DNA of 64,000 bases from Porphyromonas sp. oral taxon 278 str. W7784 (GTDB lineage: Bacteria; Bacteroidota; Bacteroidia; Bacteroidales; Porphyromonadaceae). Below, piece by piece: positions 8,061 to 16,491 of this stretch (the first letter of the stretch is position 1; every line of letters starts with the position of its first letter). The stretch covers positions 7,110 through 71,109 of the forward strand of contig NZ_KI259222.1 of the NCBI RefSeq assembly GCF_000467855.2. The letters are read 5' to 3'. The notes beneath the pieces were generated by a model, which saw nothing but the letters and a program-made list of their open reading frames with translations, had not been told where the DNA came from and did no database searches. A program made the position numbers and the translations under genes.

Positions 8061-9539
8061 CTAGGCTAGCGACCATTCGGTGCCCTCCTTCGTATCCTTG
8101 ATCACGAAGCCGAGGGCGGTAAGTTCGTCACGGATCTTGTCTGAGGTAGCCCAGTCCTTACGGCTCTTAGCCTCCTGACGCAGGGAGAGCAGGAGGTCGA
8201 TAGCCCCCTTGAAGGCTTCGCTAGAAGCCCCCTCACTGAGGCGCTCGTCTCTGAGGCCTAGTAGGTCGTGCAGGAAGAGACGGTAGCTCGTGCGTAGCTC
8301 CTCTAGATCCTCGGCCGTGATGGTAGCCTGCTTGTGATGGACGGAGTTGATGATGCGAGCGGCATCGAAGAGCTCTGCGATGACGATCGGGGTATTCAGG
8401 TCGTCATTGAGGGCAGCATAGGCACGCTCCTTCAGTCCACGGACCTCGGGAAGGCTCGTCTCGGACGAAGGCTGGAGCCCGTCGAGGAGGGCATCGGCAT
8501 CGAGGAGACGCTGGAGACCCTTCTCAGCCGCCTTCAGAGCCTCGTTACTGAAGTCTACCGTACCTCGGTAGTGAGCGCTGAGGATGAAGAAGCGGATGGT
8601 CATCGGGCTGTAGGCCTGGTCGAGCTGCTTATGCTCGCCCGTGAAGAATTCATCGAGGGTGATGAAGTTCCCCAGTGACTTACCCATCTTCTGTCCGTTG
8701 ATGGTGATCATGTTGTTGTGCATCCAGTAGCGCACCATCGCCTCACCCGCCTGAGAGGCCTTCGCCTGTGCGATCTCACACTCATGGTGGGGGAAGACGA
8801 GGTCCATGCCACCTCCGTGGATGTCGAACTGCTCCCCGAGGTACTTACGGCCCATCGCCGTACATTCGGCATGCCAGCCAGGGAAGCCTTCGCCCCAAGG
8901 GCTAGGCCAGCGCATGATGTGCTCGGGCTGAGCCTTCTTCCAGAGAGCAAAGTCCAGCGGACCTCGCTTCTCACTCTGGCCGTCGAGCTCACGGGTATTG
9001 GAGAGCATGTCCTCGATACGACGACCACTGAGTTCGCCATAGTTGAAGCTCTTGTCGTACTTCTCTACATCGAAGTAGACCGACCCACCACTCTCGTACG
9101 CCAGGCCTGCATCGAGGATACGCTGGGTGAGCGCTATCTGCTCGATGATGTGCCCAGAGGCCATAGGCTCGATGCTCGGAGGGAGGACTCCGAGCTTATC
9201 CATAGCTTGGTGGTAGCGGGTCAGGTAGTACTGGACGACCTCCATCGGCTCCAATTGCTCCAGACGAGCCTTCTTAGCGATCTTGTCCTCGCCCTCATCG
9301 GCATCGTGCTCGAGGTGACCTACGTCGGTGATATTACGCACATAGCGCACCTTGTACCCCAGATGCGTGAGGTAGCGGAAGAGGATATCGAAGGTGATCG
9401 CTGGGCGGGCATGTCCTAGGTGGGCATCTCCATAGACAGTAGGGCCACATACATAGAGCCCCACATGGGGAGCTTGGAGCGGGACGAACTGCTCCTTCTT
9501 GCGATGGAGCGTATTATAGATGGATAATGGGTGCTGCAT
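8061..9539 (-). CDS. cysS: Cysteinyl-tRNA synthetase
   Basis: Class I aminoacyl-tRNA synthetase of 492 residues that charges tRNA-Cys. Cys31 and the HIGH-like motif ([14 protein letters not shown], about 33-46) form the zinc and ATP sites. [15 protein letters not shown] is the conserved second zinc-binding region, and KMGKSLGNF is the KMSKS loop. The C-terminal end ([23 protein letters not shown]) is the normal CysRS tail. Full length and intact. A TATCTTTG box sits 24 bases before the ATG. It heads a minus-strand run with the glycosyltransferase 6 bases downstream. Confidence 0.97.
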   Translation of the reverse strand: MQHPLSIYNTLHRKKEQFVPLQAPHVGLYVCGPTVYGDAHLGHARPAITFDILFRYLTHLGYKVRYVRNITDVGHLEHDADEGEDKIAKKARLEQLEPMEVVQYYLTRYHQAMDKLGVLPPSIEPMASGHIIEQIALTQRILDAGLAYESGGSVYFDVEKYDKSFNYGELSGRRIEDMLSNTRELDGQSEKRGPLDFALWKKAQPEHIMRWPSPWGEGFPGWHAECTAMGRKYLGEQFDIHGGGMDLVFPHHECEIAQAKASQAGEAMVRYWMHNNMITINGQKMGKSLGNFITLDEFFTGEHKQLDQAYSPMTIRFFILSAHYRGTVDFSNEALKAAEKGLQRLLDADALLDGLQPSSETSLPEVRGLKERAYAALNDDLNTPIVIAELFDAARIINSVHHKQATITAEDLEELRTSYRLFLHDLLGLRDERLSEGASSEAFKGAIDLLLSLRQEAKSRKDWATSDKIRDELTALGFVIKDTKEGTEWSLA

Positions 9540-9562
9540 CTGTCGTATATGATTACTTTCTA

Positions 9563-9570
9563 CAAAGATA
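9563..9570 (-). promoter_or_regulatory. -7 promoter box (TATCTTTG) upstream of cysS
   Basis: The minus strand reads TATCTTTG, a match to the Bacteroidetes TAnnTTTG box, 24 bases upstream of the cysS ATG. No convincing -33 TTG is present at the expected distance. Confidence 0.5.
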
Positions 9571-9654
9571 ATGATATTGTCGGCTTAGCTCATGAGCTCG
9601 CTTTTCTGGGGACGGAGCTATCAGAGGTGGGGGCTCAGCGAGGGTGTAGACTCC

Positions 9655-9746
9655 CCTACCCCATACATGGCACCCTCGAGGGACCCATTCATGGGTCGCA
9701 CGGGTACCCCATTCATGGGTCACCGATGCGACCCATGAATGGGTAG
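9655..9746. repeat. Palindromic tandem array, four units with 24-bp period
   Basis: Four copies of a short palindrome of the form CCCATnCATGGG begin at 9660, 9684, 9708 and 9732, exactly 24 bases apart. The last three are near-perfect (ACCCATTCATGGGT and its reverse form). The first is degraded (CCCATACATGG). The linker before the last unit (CCGATGCGACCCA) matches the linker of the arrays at 16255 and 38937, so all three share an origin. It lies between the MATE gene stop and the cysS promoter. Confidence 0.85.
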
Positions 9747-9757
9747 TAAGACTTCGG

Positions 9758-11137
9758 TTAGGCTAGGCGGGCGACGATACGTCTAAAGCGCCCTCTGAGG
9801 ATAAGCCCTAGCACAAGGAGGCTGATCGGGAAGGCTGACCAGATCGCCGTGAGCTGGATAGCTCCACCTTCCAGCCCGAGGCCGAAGCCAAAGAGCGTAC
9901 ACAGGCAGGGGGCTAGCCCCAGGTGGACGAGACAGGCGTAGAGTGCCATCGGCTTCACATCCTCCATCCCTCTCAGAGCATTGCTGTAGATGACCTGCAG
10001 GGCATCGGCAGGCTGATAGAGCGCCATAGGTATCACTGCAAGGGCCGTCATCAGGATGATCTCTACATCATCGCTGAAGATACGCCCTACGAAGCCTCGG
10101 GTGAGGATGATCCCGAGGAGGACGGCGAAGGCTGAGAGCTCAGCCAGGATCAATCCACTCCCCACGACTCGGCGTATCTCTCCTTGGTCTCCCCGAGCAT
10201 GAGCGGCACTGACGAGGATCGTCGTAGCAGCTCCGATGCCGTAGTAGACGAGGAAGCCGAGGTTAGTCAGCGTACATACGATCTGGTGGACAGCTAGGGG
10301 GTATTCGCCTAGGGGAGTGACGATGATGATGGCGAAGGTCCATGCTCCGGCTTCTACCCCCGTCTGTATCCCGATCGGCAGACCTAGACGGAAGAGGCGC
10401 CCAAAGTAGGCCGGTAGGAAGCGACGCTTGAGGCAAGCCCTGTAGACAGCTCGTAGATCTCGGCTCGAGCGAAGCACTACCCAGAGCGCTACGAGCATAT
10501 AGACACGGGAGAGGAGCGTAGAGAGTCCCGCCCCAAAGAGCCCCAGCTCGGGACAGCCCCACTTCCCGAAGATCAGGAGATAGTTCCCGAGGATATTGAG
10601 GAGGTTCGAACTGAGGATGATCCACATCGGCACCATCGTTCGCCCGATCCCGTCGAAGAACTGCTTCAAGCCCGCCGAAGCCATGAAGACGACGAGCGAG
10701 CCCAGCTGTAGGAAGAAGTAGGGGCGAATCAGAGGGACGAGCGACTCGGGTACACGGAAGAGGTCCATCCCTGCATATAGAGCTAGCAGGAGGATCAGGA
10801 GCCCGAGGGCGATCAGGAGATTGAGCTGGGTGCTGTGGCGGAGTAGTCGCCCGAGACGGGTAGTATCGGATCGGGCATGCGCCTTCGCCACGAGTGGAGT
10901 GAGCCCGTAGGAGAAGCCCAGAGCGAGGACGAAGAAGAGCGCATAAATATTGTTCACAAAGGAGGCCGCCGCCAGAGCATCCGTATGGTACTTGCCGATC
11001 ATGATCGTATCGGCGAAGTTCACGGAGATGATCCCCAGCTGACCGAGGATGATAGGCGTGCCTATGCGGAGGAGCTGTCCGAGGGTCGAGGACTGCTCCG
11101 AGAGGTAGGAGCGTAGAGCGTGGAGATACTTCATCAT
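9758..11137 (-). CDS. MATE-family multidrug/Na+ antiporter (NorM/DinF-like)
   Basis: A 459-residue inner-membrane transporter with about 12 hydrophobic segments. The N-terminal LLRIGTPIILGQLGIISVNFADTIMIGKYHTDALAAASFVNNIY is the standard MATE opening (P-x-x-x-x-Q, D-T-x-M-x-G). The repeat begins again near residue 240 (LFRLGLPIGIQTGVEAGAWTF), as expected for the two six-helix halves. MATE proteins expel cationic drugs or metabolites in exchange for Na+ or H+. The gene has its own -7 box and a terminator-like hairpin lies upstream of it, so it seems to be transcribed alone. Confidence 0.92.
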   Translation of the reverse strand: MMKYLHALRSYLSEQSSTLGQLLRIGTPIILGQLGIISVNFADTIMIGKYHTDALAAASFVNNIYALFFVLALGFSYGLTPLVAKAHARSDTTRLGRLLRHSTQLNLLIALGLLILLLALYAGMDLFRVPESLVPLIRPYFFLQLGSLVVFMASAGLKQFFDGIGRTMVPMWIILSSNLLNILGNYLLIFGKWGCPELGLFGAGLSTLLSRVYMLVALWVVLRSSRDLRAVYRACLKRRFLPAYFGRLFRLGLPIGIQTGVEAGAWTFAIIIVTPLGEYPLAVHQIVCTLTNLGFLVYYGIGAATTILVSAAHARGDQGEIRRVVGSGLILAELSAFAVLLGIILTRGFVGRIFSDDVEIILMTALAVIPMALYQPADALQVIYSNALRGMEDVKPMALYACLVHLGLAPCLCTLFGFGLGLEGGAIQLTAIWSAFPISLLVLGLILRGRFRRIVARLA

Positions 11138-11150
11138 AATCTTTGGGGCA

Positions 11151-11158
11151 CAAAGATA
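11151..11158 (-). promoter_or_regulatory. -7 promoter box (TATCTTTG) for the MATE gene
   Basis: The minus strand reads TATCTTTG 14 bases before the MATE ATG. It matches TAnnTTTG; no clear -33 box. Confidence 0.5.
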
Positions 11159-11186
11159 CGGCTCTTCGAGTGGGTAAGCCCTAGAG

Positions 11187-11231
11187 TAAAAGCAAGCGAG
11201 GTCGTCCCTAGGCTCTAGGGACGACCTCGCT
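11187..11231 (-). terminator. Hairpin terminator downstream of the transglutaminase-like gene
   Basis: A perfect 17-bp stem (arms 11195-11211 and 11215-11231) with a 3-base loop. On the minus strand it is followed by TGCTTTTAC, a short T-run. It lies just beyond the stop at 11253. Confidence 0.8.
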
Positions 11232-11252
11232 ATGGCTAACTATGGGGAGGGA

Positions 11253-13973
11253 TCAGGGGATCGTACAGGTCTGGGTAGGTGTCGTGCACTGCTCCTTCTC
11301 CAGAGCCGTGATCACCTGATGGAGCTGACGCCCCAGACCGATCGTATAGCCCTGAGAGTAGAAGACCACGCGATTGAAGGTATCTGCGATGATGAAGACA
11401 GGGAGGTTGCCCCCACGGAGCTTCAGCGAGGTGACGAGTTCGCTGAGGATCTTACCCGACTCATCACGACCGAAGACCGTCTTGGTGGGGAGTCCTACGA
11501 AGTCCTCAGGGCGGTAGCGACTCTGGCTAGTCTTGTCCTTGAAGAGGAGGACAAGGCTACGATCCCAGTGATCGAAGGTCTCCCGCTCTGCGATGATGTC
11601 CTTCAGAGCATGGTTCGTAGGCTCTTCGCCAGCACCGAGTACCCCGAGGATGTAGTAGCCTCGACCCGTGGTGGTGAGGACAGACTGCTCCTTCTCCTCA
11701 GGGGAGACGAACTGCTCTGCCTTCGTCAGATCCTTAGCCTCACCGAGGTAGGCGAAGCGGTTCTCTGCATCGAAGCTACCGAGCACTGCCACTGCTGTCG
11801 TATCTCGACGCATGACGAGCTCTTCGTCCGTCGTCTTACCTGGGCGGATATCGAAGGAACGCATATTCACCAGCACGCTCCCACTAGCCAGGCGTGAGCC
11901 CGTGACGAGCATGTAGTGCCCAGCATCCATAGGTGCGCCGTCCTTGAAGGTCTTCGCCCACGAAGTCCCCTGCTCGAGGCCATTGTCGCCTTCGTCATAG
12001 GAGAGCTTCTGGAGCTGACCCTTCTTGTCAAACTGGGAGATGGTGAACTGATAGTAGTACTTAGGATTGTCGATGATGCCATTGTCCTGATAGCTCAGGC
12101 GGAGCGTCCCCTGTGGAGCTGCTACGGCGGGACGAGCTACATCGAGGAGGATATCCTGCCAGCGACCATCGAGGTAGGCCTGTACCTTGCCGGTGACTCC
12201 ATCGATACGTGCAGGCCAACCCATAGCACGAGCCATCGAGACGAAGAAGATACCACGGGAGTAGCTATCGGCCTTACGTGCCTTCCAGACGCCAATCGGC
12301 TCTACAGGGTAGTCCAGAGGATTGTAGTCCTTGTCGAGGCTGATCTCCTTCTGACACCACTGACGCAGGGCTTCCAGAGAGGACTTGAAGCTACGCTGGA
12401 GGTCAGCGGGCACTGTCTCACGGAAGTACTTCTTGTAGGGCACGAGGGGCTCGTTGGCTACACGAGGGTTGAAGATGTAGCGCATCGAGAGCTCCTTGTC
12501 TGAGGCGAACTGAGGGAGGGGCTCCGTATTGTCCAGATGGTCACGGAGTACCTCTAGGGGTACGTCACGAAGGTCCTTAGCTGAGATAGCACGGAGAAGT
12601 GACTTAGCAGCCTCCTGATCCTTAGACTCCTCGACGAAGGTACGGACAGCCTTCCAGTTGCCTCGTGCATCCAGTCCCTCAAACTGCTTATCGAGGAAGG
12701 TAGCCACGTAGCGCCCACGGATGGAGTCCTCGAGTGCCATACGGCGGTTGTTCTCAGCACGCTGGGCGTCGGAGACCTCGGGATACTTAGCATCCTCACG
12801 GGGAGGCGTGATGAGGAGGTCTTCGTTGATCTTGTCCGTCGGGCTATACTTCAGCTGGAGGCGTACCTGCTTATCCTTGCCGAAGGTGACCTTCTCGAAG
12901 CCGAAGCGATAGGTACCCTTAGTATCAGGCTTGCTGGCGTAGACGAGCATATCGCCCTGCCCAGCGGTGAGGAAGGTGCTTCCCTTAGCATCGGTGGTCT
13001 TGGTCGCTACGGTATAGAACTCCCCGTAGTTGTAGACCTTGAATTCGACAGGGACACCCACCAGTGGACGACCCGCTGCATCGACGACCCGCACGTCTAC
13101 TCGACCCGTATGAGCATAGTTGTCGATCACATTGATCTCCGTGTAAGTAGGAGTACGGCCGATGATCTCCTCAGGCCCATTATAGCGACCGAAGGCCTTC
13201 GTGTGGACGAGCATCGCACGGGAGACGGGCGCATTGAACCACGCTAGATTGAGCACAGGCTCGGGCTCACAGGCTCCGAGGAAGGCCCACTTACCGTTGA
13301 TCCAGGCTTCTACCCAGGCGTGGTTGTCATCCGTATGTGCCCAGCGAGGGGTATAGACCTGACGGGCAGGGATGCCCACAGCACGGAGTGCCGCGACCAG
13401 GAGCGTAGACTCTTCGCCACAGCGACCATAGGCTGTACGTAGAGTAGCTAGGGGAGAAGATGTACGGGAGTCACTTGGGGTATAGACCACATGCTCGTGG
13501 CACCAGTGATTGACCTCTAGGACGGCCTGCTCGAGGGTGAGCCCTTTGACACGATCCTTCAGAGCGTTGTAGAGGAAGGGGCGAGAAGCATCCAGCGCCT
13601 CATTGTTGACTCGTATGGGGAGGACGAAGTGACGCCATTCACGCTCAGGGACGACCTTGCCCCAAGGCATCTCTTGGCGTGCTTGGAGCGAGCTACGTAC
13701 ATTCTCTAGGAAGTACCCCCCATCACGATCGATGAGGTCGTTGGTCGGCATGTAGCTGTAGAGGAAGGTCAGGGCACTGCGCTCCTCGGGCGTGAGGGAG
13801 GAGTCGAAGATACGGAAGAGGTCTCCACGGGGGAAGGCCTTCTTCTTGCGGAGGAAGTCTTGCTGGAGCTGGCTCTCGGCGGAGGTCTGTTGCGAGACCT
13901 TGTGCTGTGCATAGGAGGCCGTCAGCGCCCCAGATGAGAGCGCTAGAGCCAGCGTGAGGATACGTAAATTCAT
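11253..13973 (-). CDS. Secreted transglutaminase-like domain protein
   Basis: A 906-residue exported protein with a signal peptide ending near residue 22 (SGALTASYAQ). The transglutaminase-like (papain-fold) core lies at about 150-245: AYGRCGEESTLL holds the catalytic Cys185, DDNHAWVEAWI the His218, and GKWAFLGACEPEP the region where the third residue is usually Asp but reads Glu236. A Carboxypeptidase-regulatory-like/Ig segment follows (RVDVRVVDAAGRPLVGVPVEFKVYNYGEFYTVATKT, about 300-345), then a long C-terminal part with a second degenerate Cys/His-free repeat (ARAMGWPARIDGVTGKVQAYLDGRWQDILLD). Such Bacteroidetes proteins are probably periplasmic or surface peptidases. The cutC gene lies 14 bases upstream. 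Confidence 0.85.
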   Translation of the reverse strand: MNLRILTLALALSSGALTASYAQHKVSQQTSAESQLQQDFLRKKKAFPRGDLFRIFDSSLTPEERSALTFLYSYMPTNDLIDRDGGYFLENVRSSLQARQEMPWGKVVPEREWRHFVLPIRVNNEALDASRPFLYNALKDRVKGLTLEQAVLEVNHWCHEHVVYTPSDSRTSSPLATLRTAYGRCGEESTLLVAALRAVGIPARQVYTPRWAHTDDNHAWVEAWINGKWAFLGACEPEPVLNLAWFNAPVSRAMLVHTKAFGRYNGPEEIIGRTPTYTEINVIDNYAHTGRVDVRVVDAAGRPLVGVPVEFKVYNYGEFYTVATKTTDAKGSTFLTAGQGDMLVYASKPDTKGTYRFGFEKVTFGKDKQVRLQLKYSPTDKINEDLLITPPREDAKYPEVSDAQRAENNRRMALEDSIRGRYVATFLDKQFEGLDARGNWKAVRTFVEESKDQEAAKSLLRAISAKDLRDVPLEVLRDHLDNTEPLPQFASDKELSMRYIFNPRVANEPLVPYKKYFRETVPADLQRSFKSSLEALRQWCQKEISLDKDYNPLDYPVEPIGVWKARKADSYSRGIFFVSMARAMGWPARIDGVTGKVQAYLDGRWQDILLDVARPAVAAPQGTLRLSYQDNGIIDNPKYYYQFTISQFDKKGQLQKLSYDEGDNGLEQGTSWAKTFKDGAPMDAGHYMLVTGSRLASGSVLVNMRSFDIRPGKTTDEELVMRRDTTAVAVLGSFDAENRFAYLGEAKDLTKAEQFVSPEEKEQSVLTTTGRGYYILGVLGAGEEPTNHALKDIIAERETFDHWDRSLVLLFKDKTSQSRYRPEDFVGLPTKTVFGRDESGKILSELVTSLKLRGGNLPVFIIADTFNRVVFYSQGYTIGLGRQLHQVITALEKEQCTTPTQTCTIP

Positions 13974-13987
13974 GAGCTATGTAGATG

Positions 13988-14743
13988 TTAGTGTTCGTCT
14001 AGGGTAGAGAGCGCCTCGAGGGCACCAGCGATCTTGGTGGGATCCGTGAAGAGGTAGGCATACTCGTCGATGGTCACCGTCCCGCCCATGGATACTCCTT
14101 CGTGGCGGTAGCGCATGGGGCTGGGCTCTGGGACTCGACCGGTGAAGTGGAATTCCTTCGCCCCTGTGATGCGGGCAAGCTCAGCGATATTCTCGGGCGT
14201 CACACCAGCACCAGGCATGATGATGATCCTATCCCCTGCCTGCCGGACGAGCTGGGCGATGACCTCAGCCCCCTCCAGAGCGGTAGCCCGTCCTCCAGAG
14301 GTAAGGACACGGGCACAGCCTGCCTCGATGATGTCCTCCAGCGCTGCGGAGGGATCACGGCAGACATCGATGGCTCGGTGGAAGGTCACAGGTAGGTCGC
14401 CCGAAGCCTCGACGAAGCGACGGAGCAGGGGCTTATCGACCTCCCCATCGGGAGTCAGACAGCCCACGACGATACCATCCACGCCTATCTGGCGAGCCAT
14501 CTTGATATCCTCAAGCATGGCCTCCACCTCTAGGGGCGTGTAGAGGAAGTCCCCTGCTCGGGGGCGGATGATCACATTGAGCTTGATATCGACAGCACGG
14601 CGTGCGGCGACGATCTCACCATACGAAGGGGTCGTCCCCCCCTCGGGAAGTCCTGCGCAGAGCTCTATACGATAAGCCCCGCCGAGCTGAGCTCGACGGG
14701 CGCTTTCGGCACTACCTGCACAGTTCTCTATGCGGTATTCCAT
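13988..14743 (-). CDS. cutC: CutC family protein
   Basis: A 251-residue TIM-barrel protein of the CutC family (YRIENCAGSAESARRAQLGGAYRIELCAGLPEGGTTPSYG; VIIRPRAGDFLYT; FHRAIDVCRDP; VLTSGG; MPGAGV; EFHFTG). The family was named for copper homeostasis in E. coli, but the link to copper is disputed and the true reaction is not settled. In gut and oral Bacteroidetes the gene often sits beside glycan-degrading enzymes, as here with alpha-L-fucosidase 6 bases upstream, which argues for a role in sugar metabolism (inference). Full length. Confidence 0.92.
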   Translation of the reverse strand: MEYRIENCAGSAESARRAQLGGAYRIELCAGLPEGGTTPSYGEIVAARRAVDIKLNVIIRPRAGDFLYTPLEVEAMLEDIKMARQIGVDGIVVGCLTPDGEVDKPLLRRFVEASGDLPVTFHRAIDVCRDPSAALEDIIEAGCARVLTSGGRATALEGAEVIAQLVRQAGDRIIIMPGAGVTPENIAELARITGAKEFHFTGRVPEPSPMRYRHEGVSMGGTVTIDEYAYLFTDPTKIAGALEALSTLDEH

Positions 14744-14749
14744 AGGTAA

Positions 14750-16081
14750 TTACTGGAGCGTTACTTCGACGATGTAGTCAATAGCGTTGGCTTCCGAAGG
14801 AGCCTTGTCGAAGGTCAGGGTCAGCCCTGCCTTGGTCTGCTGATAGGGGATAGCCTTGCGGGACTCGAAGGCTACGACACGCTTGACCTTCTCCGTCAGA
14901 GGCAGGGAGAGCATACGGCTCTTCCAGGAGAGGATGTGCAGGTAGAGGGTCTTGCCCTTCTGCGTCGTCACACCCCATTCCTGTGGGGGGATGCAGCCCT
15001 CACGTACGCCGTCCTTCACGGTCACACCATTGGTCTTCATCCAGCGACCGATCTTCTCGAGGCGATCAATCGCCGTAGCGGGAAGGGCACCTGAAGCCTC
15101 AGGGCCGATGTTCAGCAGGAGATTAGCATTGCGCCCAGCCGTCTCGACGAGCAGGCGGATGAGGGTCGTATCGGACTTGTAGTTCTGGTCAATGATCTTG
15201 TAGCCCCACATACCATTCATCGTCTGGCAAGTCTCGATGGGGAGCTTGCTGATCGACTGGCCCGAGAGGCCTGCAGTGTTCGCACCAGGCACGTCACGCT
15301 CAAACATCTGGAAGTCTTCGCCCTCATGGACCTCACCGTGGTGATTGTTCCCGATGAGGCAAGCGGGATTCAGGGCATGGATGCCCGCATACATCTTGTC
15401 ATAGTGCCAGTCGAAGCCAGGGTTCTCATCCTGGTCCCACTCGCCGTCGAACCAGATCGCATCGGCACCGTAGTCCTGGACGAGCTCCTTGAGCTGAGCG
15501 TTCATGAAGGCGTCGTAGGTCTTCCACTCACCGTGCGTCGTACGTCCCGTACCACGTCCCGTACGCCCGATAGGATAGTAGTCATCACGCGTCCAGTCGA
15601 GGAGCGAGTAGTAGATATGGAAGCCCAGACCCTGCTTGCGACATTCGTCACGGAGCTCGGCGAGGATATCACGCTTGAAGGGGGTAGCCTTCACGATATT
15701 GTAGTCACTATGCTTGGTGTCCCAGAGAGAGAAGCCCTCGTGGTGACGGGAGGTGATCGTCAGGTAGCCCGCACCCGAAGCCTTGATCGCTGCGACCCAC
15801 TTGGCTGCGTCGAACTGAGCGGGATAGAAGGCAGCAGCGGACTTAGCGTACTCTGCATGGTTGAGGTTGGCATTGGTCATATACCATTCGCCTTGGGCGA
15901 ACATGCTATAGAGTCCCCAGTGGAGGAAGATCCCGAAGCCACGGTCACGGAAGGTCTTCCGAGCCTCGAGGTTCGACTTAGTAGGCTGGTAGCCAGGCTG
16001 AGCATGAGCGATAAGAGGAGTAGATACGGCTAGGCCGAAGGCCAGAGCGGCCATCCGAGTAGTAGTTAGTATACCTTTCAT
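14750..16081 (-). CDS. GH29 alpha-L-fucosidase, secreted
   Basis: A 443-residue glycoside hydrolase family 29 alpha-L-fucosidase that releases terminal L-fucose from host glycans such as mucins, probably in the periplasm. The ATG at 16081 gives a good signal peptide (MKGILTTTRMAALAFGLAVS...IAHA|Q). A longer in-frame start at 16126 adds 15 non-signal residues and overlaps a TATCTTTG promoter box at 16124-16131, so it was rejected. Motifs: IFLHWGLYSMFAQGEWY, TSRHHEGFSLWDT (substrate-binding His pair) and ADAIWFDGEW with the likely nucleophile Asp212. It ends with a beta-sandwich domain. cutC and the transglutaminase-like gene follow at 6 and 14 bases, forming an operon. Confidence 0.93.
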   Translation of the reverse strand: MKGILTTTRMAALAFGLAVSTPLIAHAQPGYQPTKSNLEARKTFRDRGFGIFLHWGLYSMFAQGEWYMTNANLNHAEYAKSAAAFYPAQFDAAKWVAAIKASGAGYLTITSRHHEGFSLWDTKHSDYNIVKATPFKRDILAELRDECRKQGLGFHIYYSLLDWTRDDYYPIGRTGRGTGRTTHGEWKTYDAFMNAQLKELVQDYGADAIWFDGEWDQDENPGFDWHYDKMYAGIHALNPACLIGNNHHGEVHEGEDFQMFERDVPGANTAGLSGQSISKLPIETCQTMNGMWGYKIIDQNYKSDTTLIRLLVETAGRNANLLLNIGPEASGALPATAIDRLEKIGRWMKTNGVTVKDGVREGCIPPQEWGVTTQKGKTLYLHILSWKSRMLSLPLTEKVKRVVAFESRKAIPYQQTKAGLTLTFDKAPSEANAIDYIVEVTLQ

Positions 16082-16123
16082 TTTGGTGATGTTTGGCCCT
16101 CTCTTGAGGTTGATTACACGGCC

Positions 16124-16131
16124 CAAAGATA
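16124..16131 (-). promoter_or_regulatory. -7 promoter box (TATCTTTG) for the fucosidase operon
   Basis: The minus strand reads TATCTTTG, matching TAnnTTTG, 42 bases before the ATG at 16081. No strong -33 TTG. Its position helps decide the start of the fucosidase. Confidence 0.5.
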
Positions 16132-16254
16132 CTCAATTATTAAGGAGAAACCTTAGAAAATCAGGATTCCCTACAGGATATTTACCCAAGACCTCCCTTG
16201 AGAGAGACAGGAATGAGAAAAGCCCGATAAATAAAGGGCTCAAGAGGGGCTCAA

Positions 16255-16341
16255 GACGACCTACCGTGGGTCGCCGAAAAAACCTACTGTGGGTCGTCGA
16301 TGCGATCTACGGTAGGTCGTGATGACGACCTACCGTAGGTT
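16255..16341. repeat. Palindromic tandem array, four units with 23-bp period (copy A)
   Basis: Four copies of a palindrome close to ACCTACnGTAGGT start at 16259, 16282, 16305 and 16328, exactly 23 bases apart. The array is nearly identical over its length to that at 38937-39022, including the linker CGAAAAAACCTACTG and GATGCGA. About 30 bases of upstream flank (AATAAAGGGCTC..AGAGGGGCTC) are also shared in diverged form. It lies between the divergent fucosidase and lipoprotein genes; the 16082-16491 spacer holds no gene. Confidence 0.9.
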
Positions 16342-16491
16342 CTTTTCGCCCCCTTCTCTAGCTTCTCGAAAAAATGCCCCCTTTCTCTGAGTAAGAAGTC
16401 TTGAGAAGAAGTGCTAAATTTAACCTCTGAGAAAGGTGGGATAATATAGCCCCATACCCTCAGCGTTCATTCGGTAAATAAAGCACTGCAC

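Noticed and set aside
8718-9419. 233-codon plus-strand ORF
   Set aside because: Antisense to cysS, which is complete and conserved.
9531-9746. ORF with repeated PIHG-type peptide over the 9655 array
   Set aside because: The repeated peptide is only the 24-bp DNA palindrome read in frame; there is no other support for coding.
10263-11153. 296-codon minus-strand ORF overlapping the MATE gene
   Set aside because: Out of frame within a clear 12-helix transporter; the translated peptide is low complexity, rich in Pro, Arg and Ser.
15326-16033. 235-codon plus-strand ORF
   Set aside because: Antisense to the fucosidase gene, whose catalytic motifs are intact.
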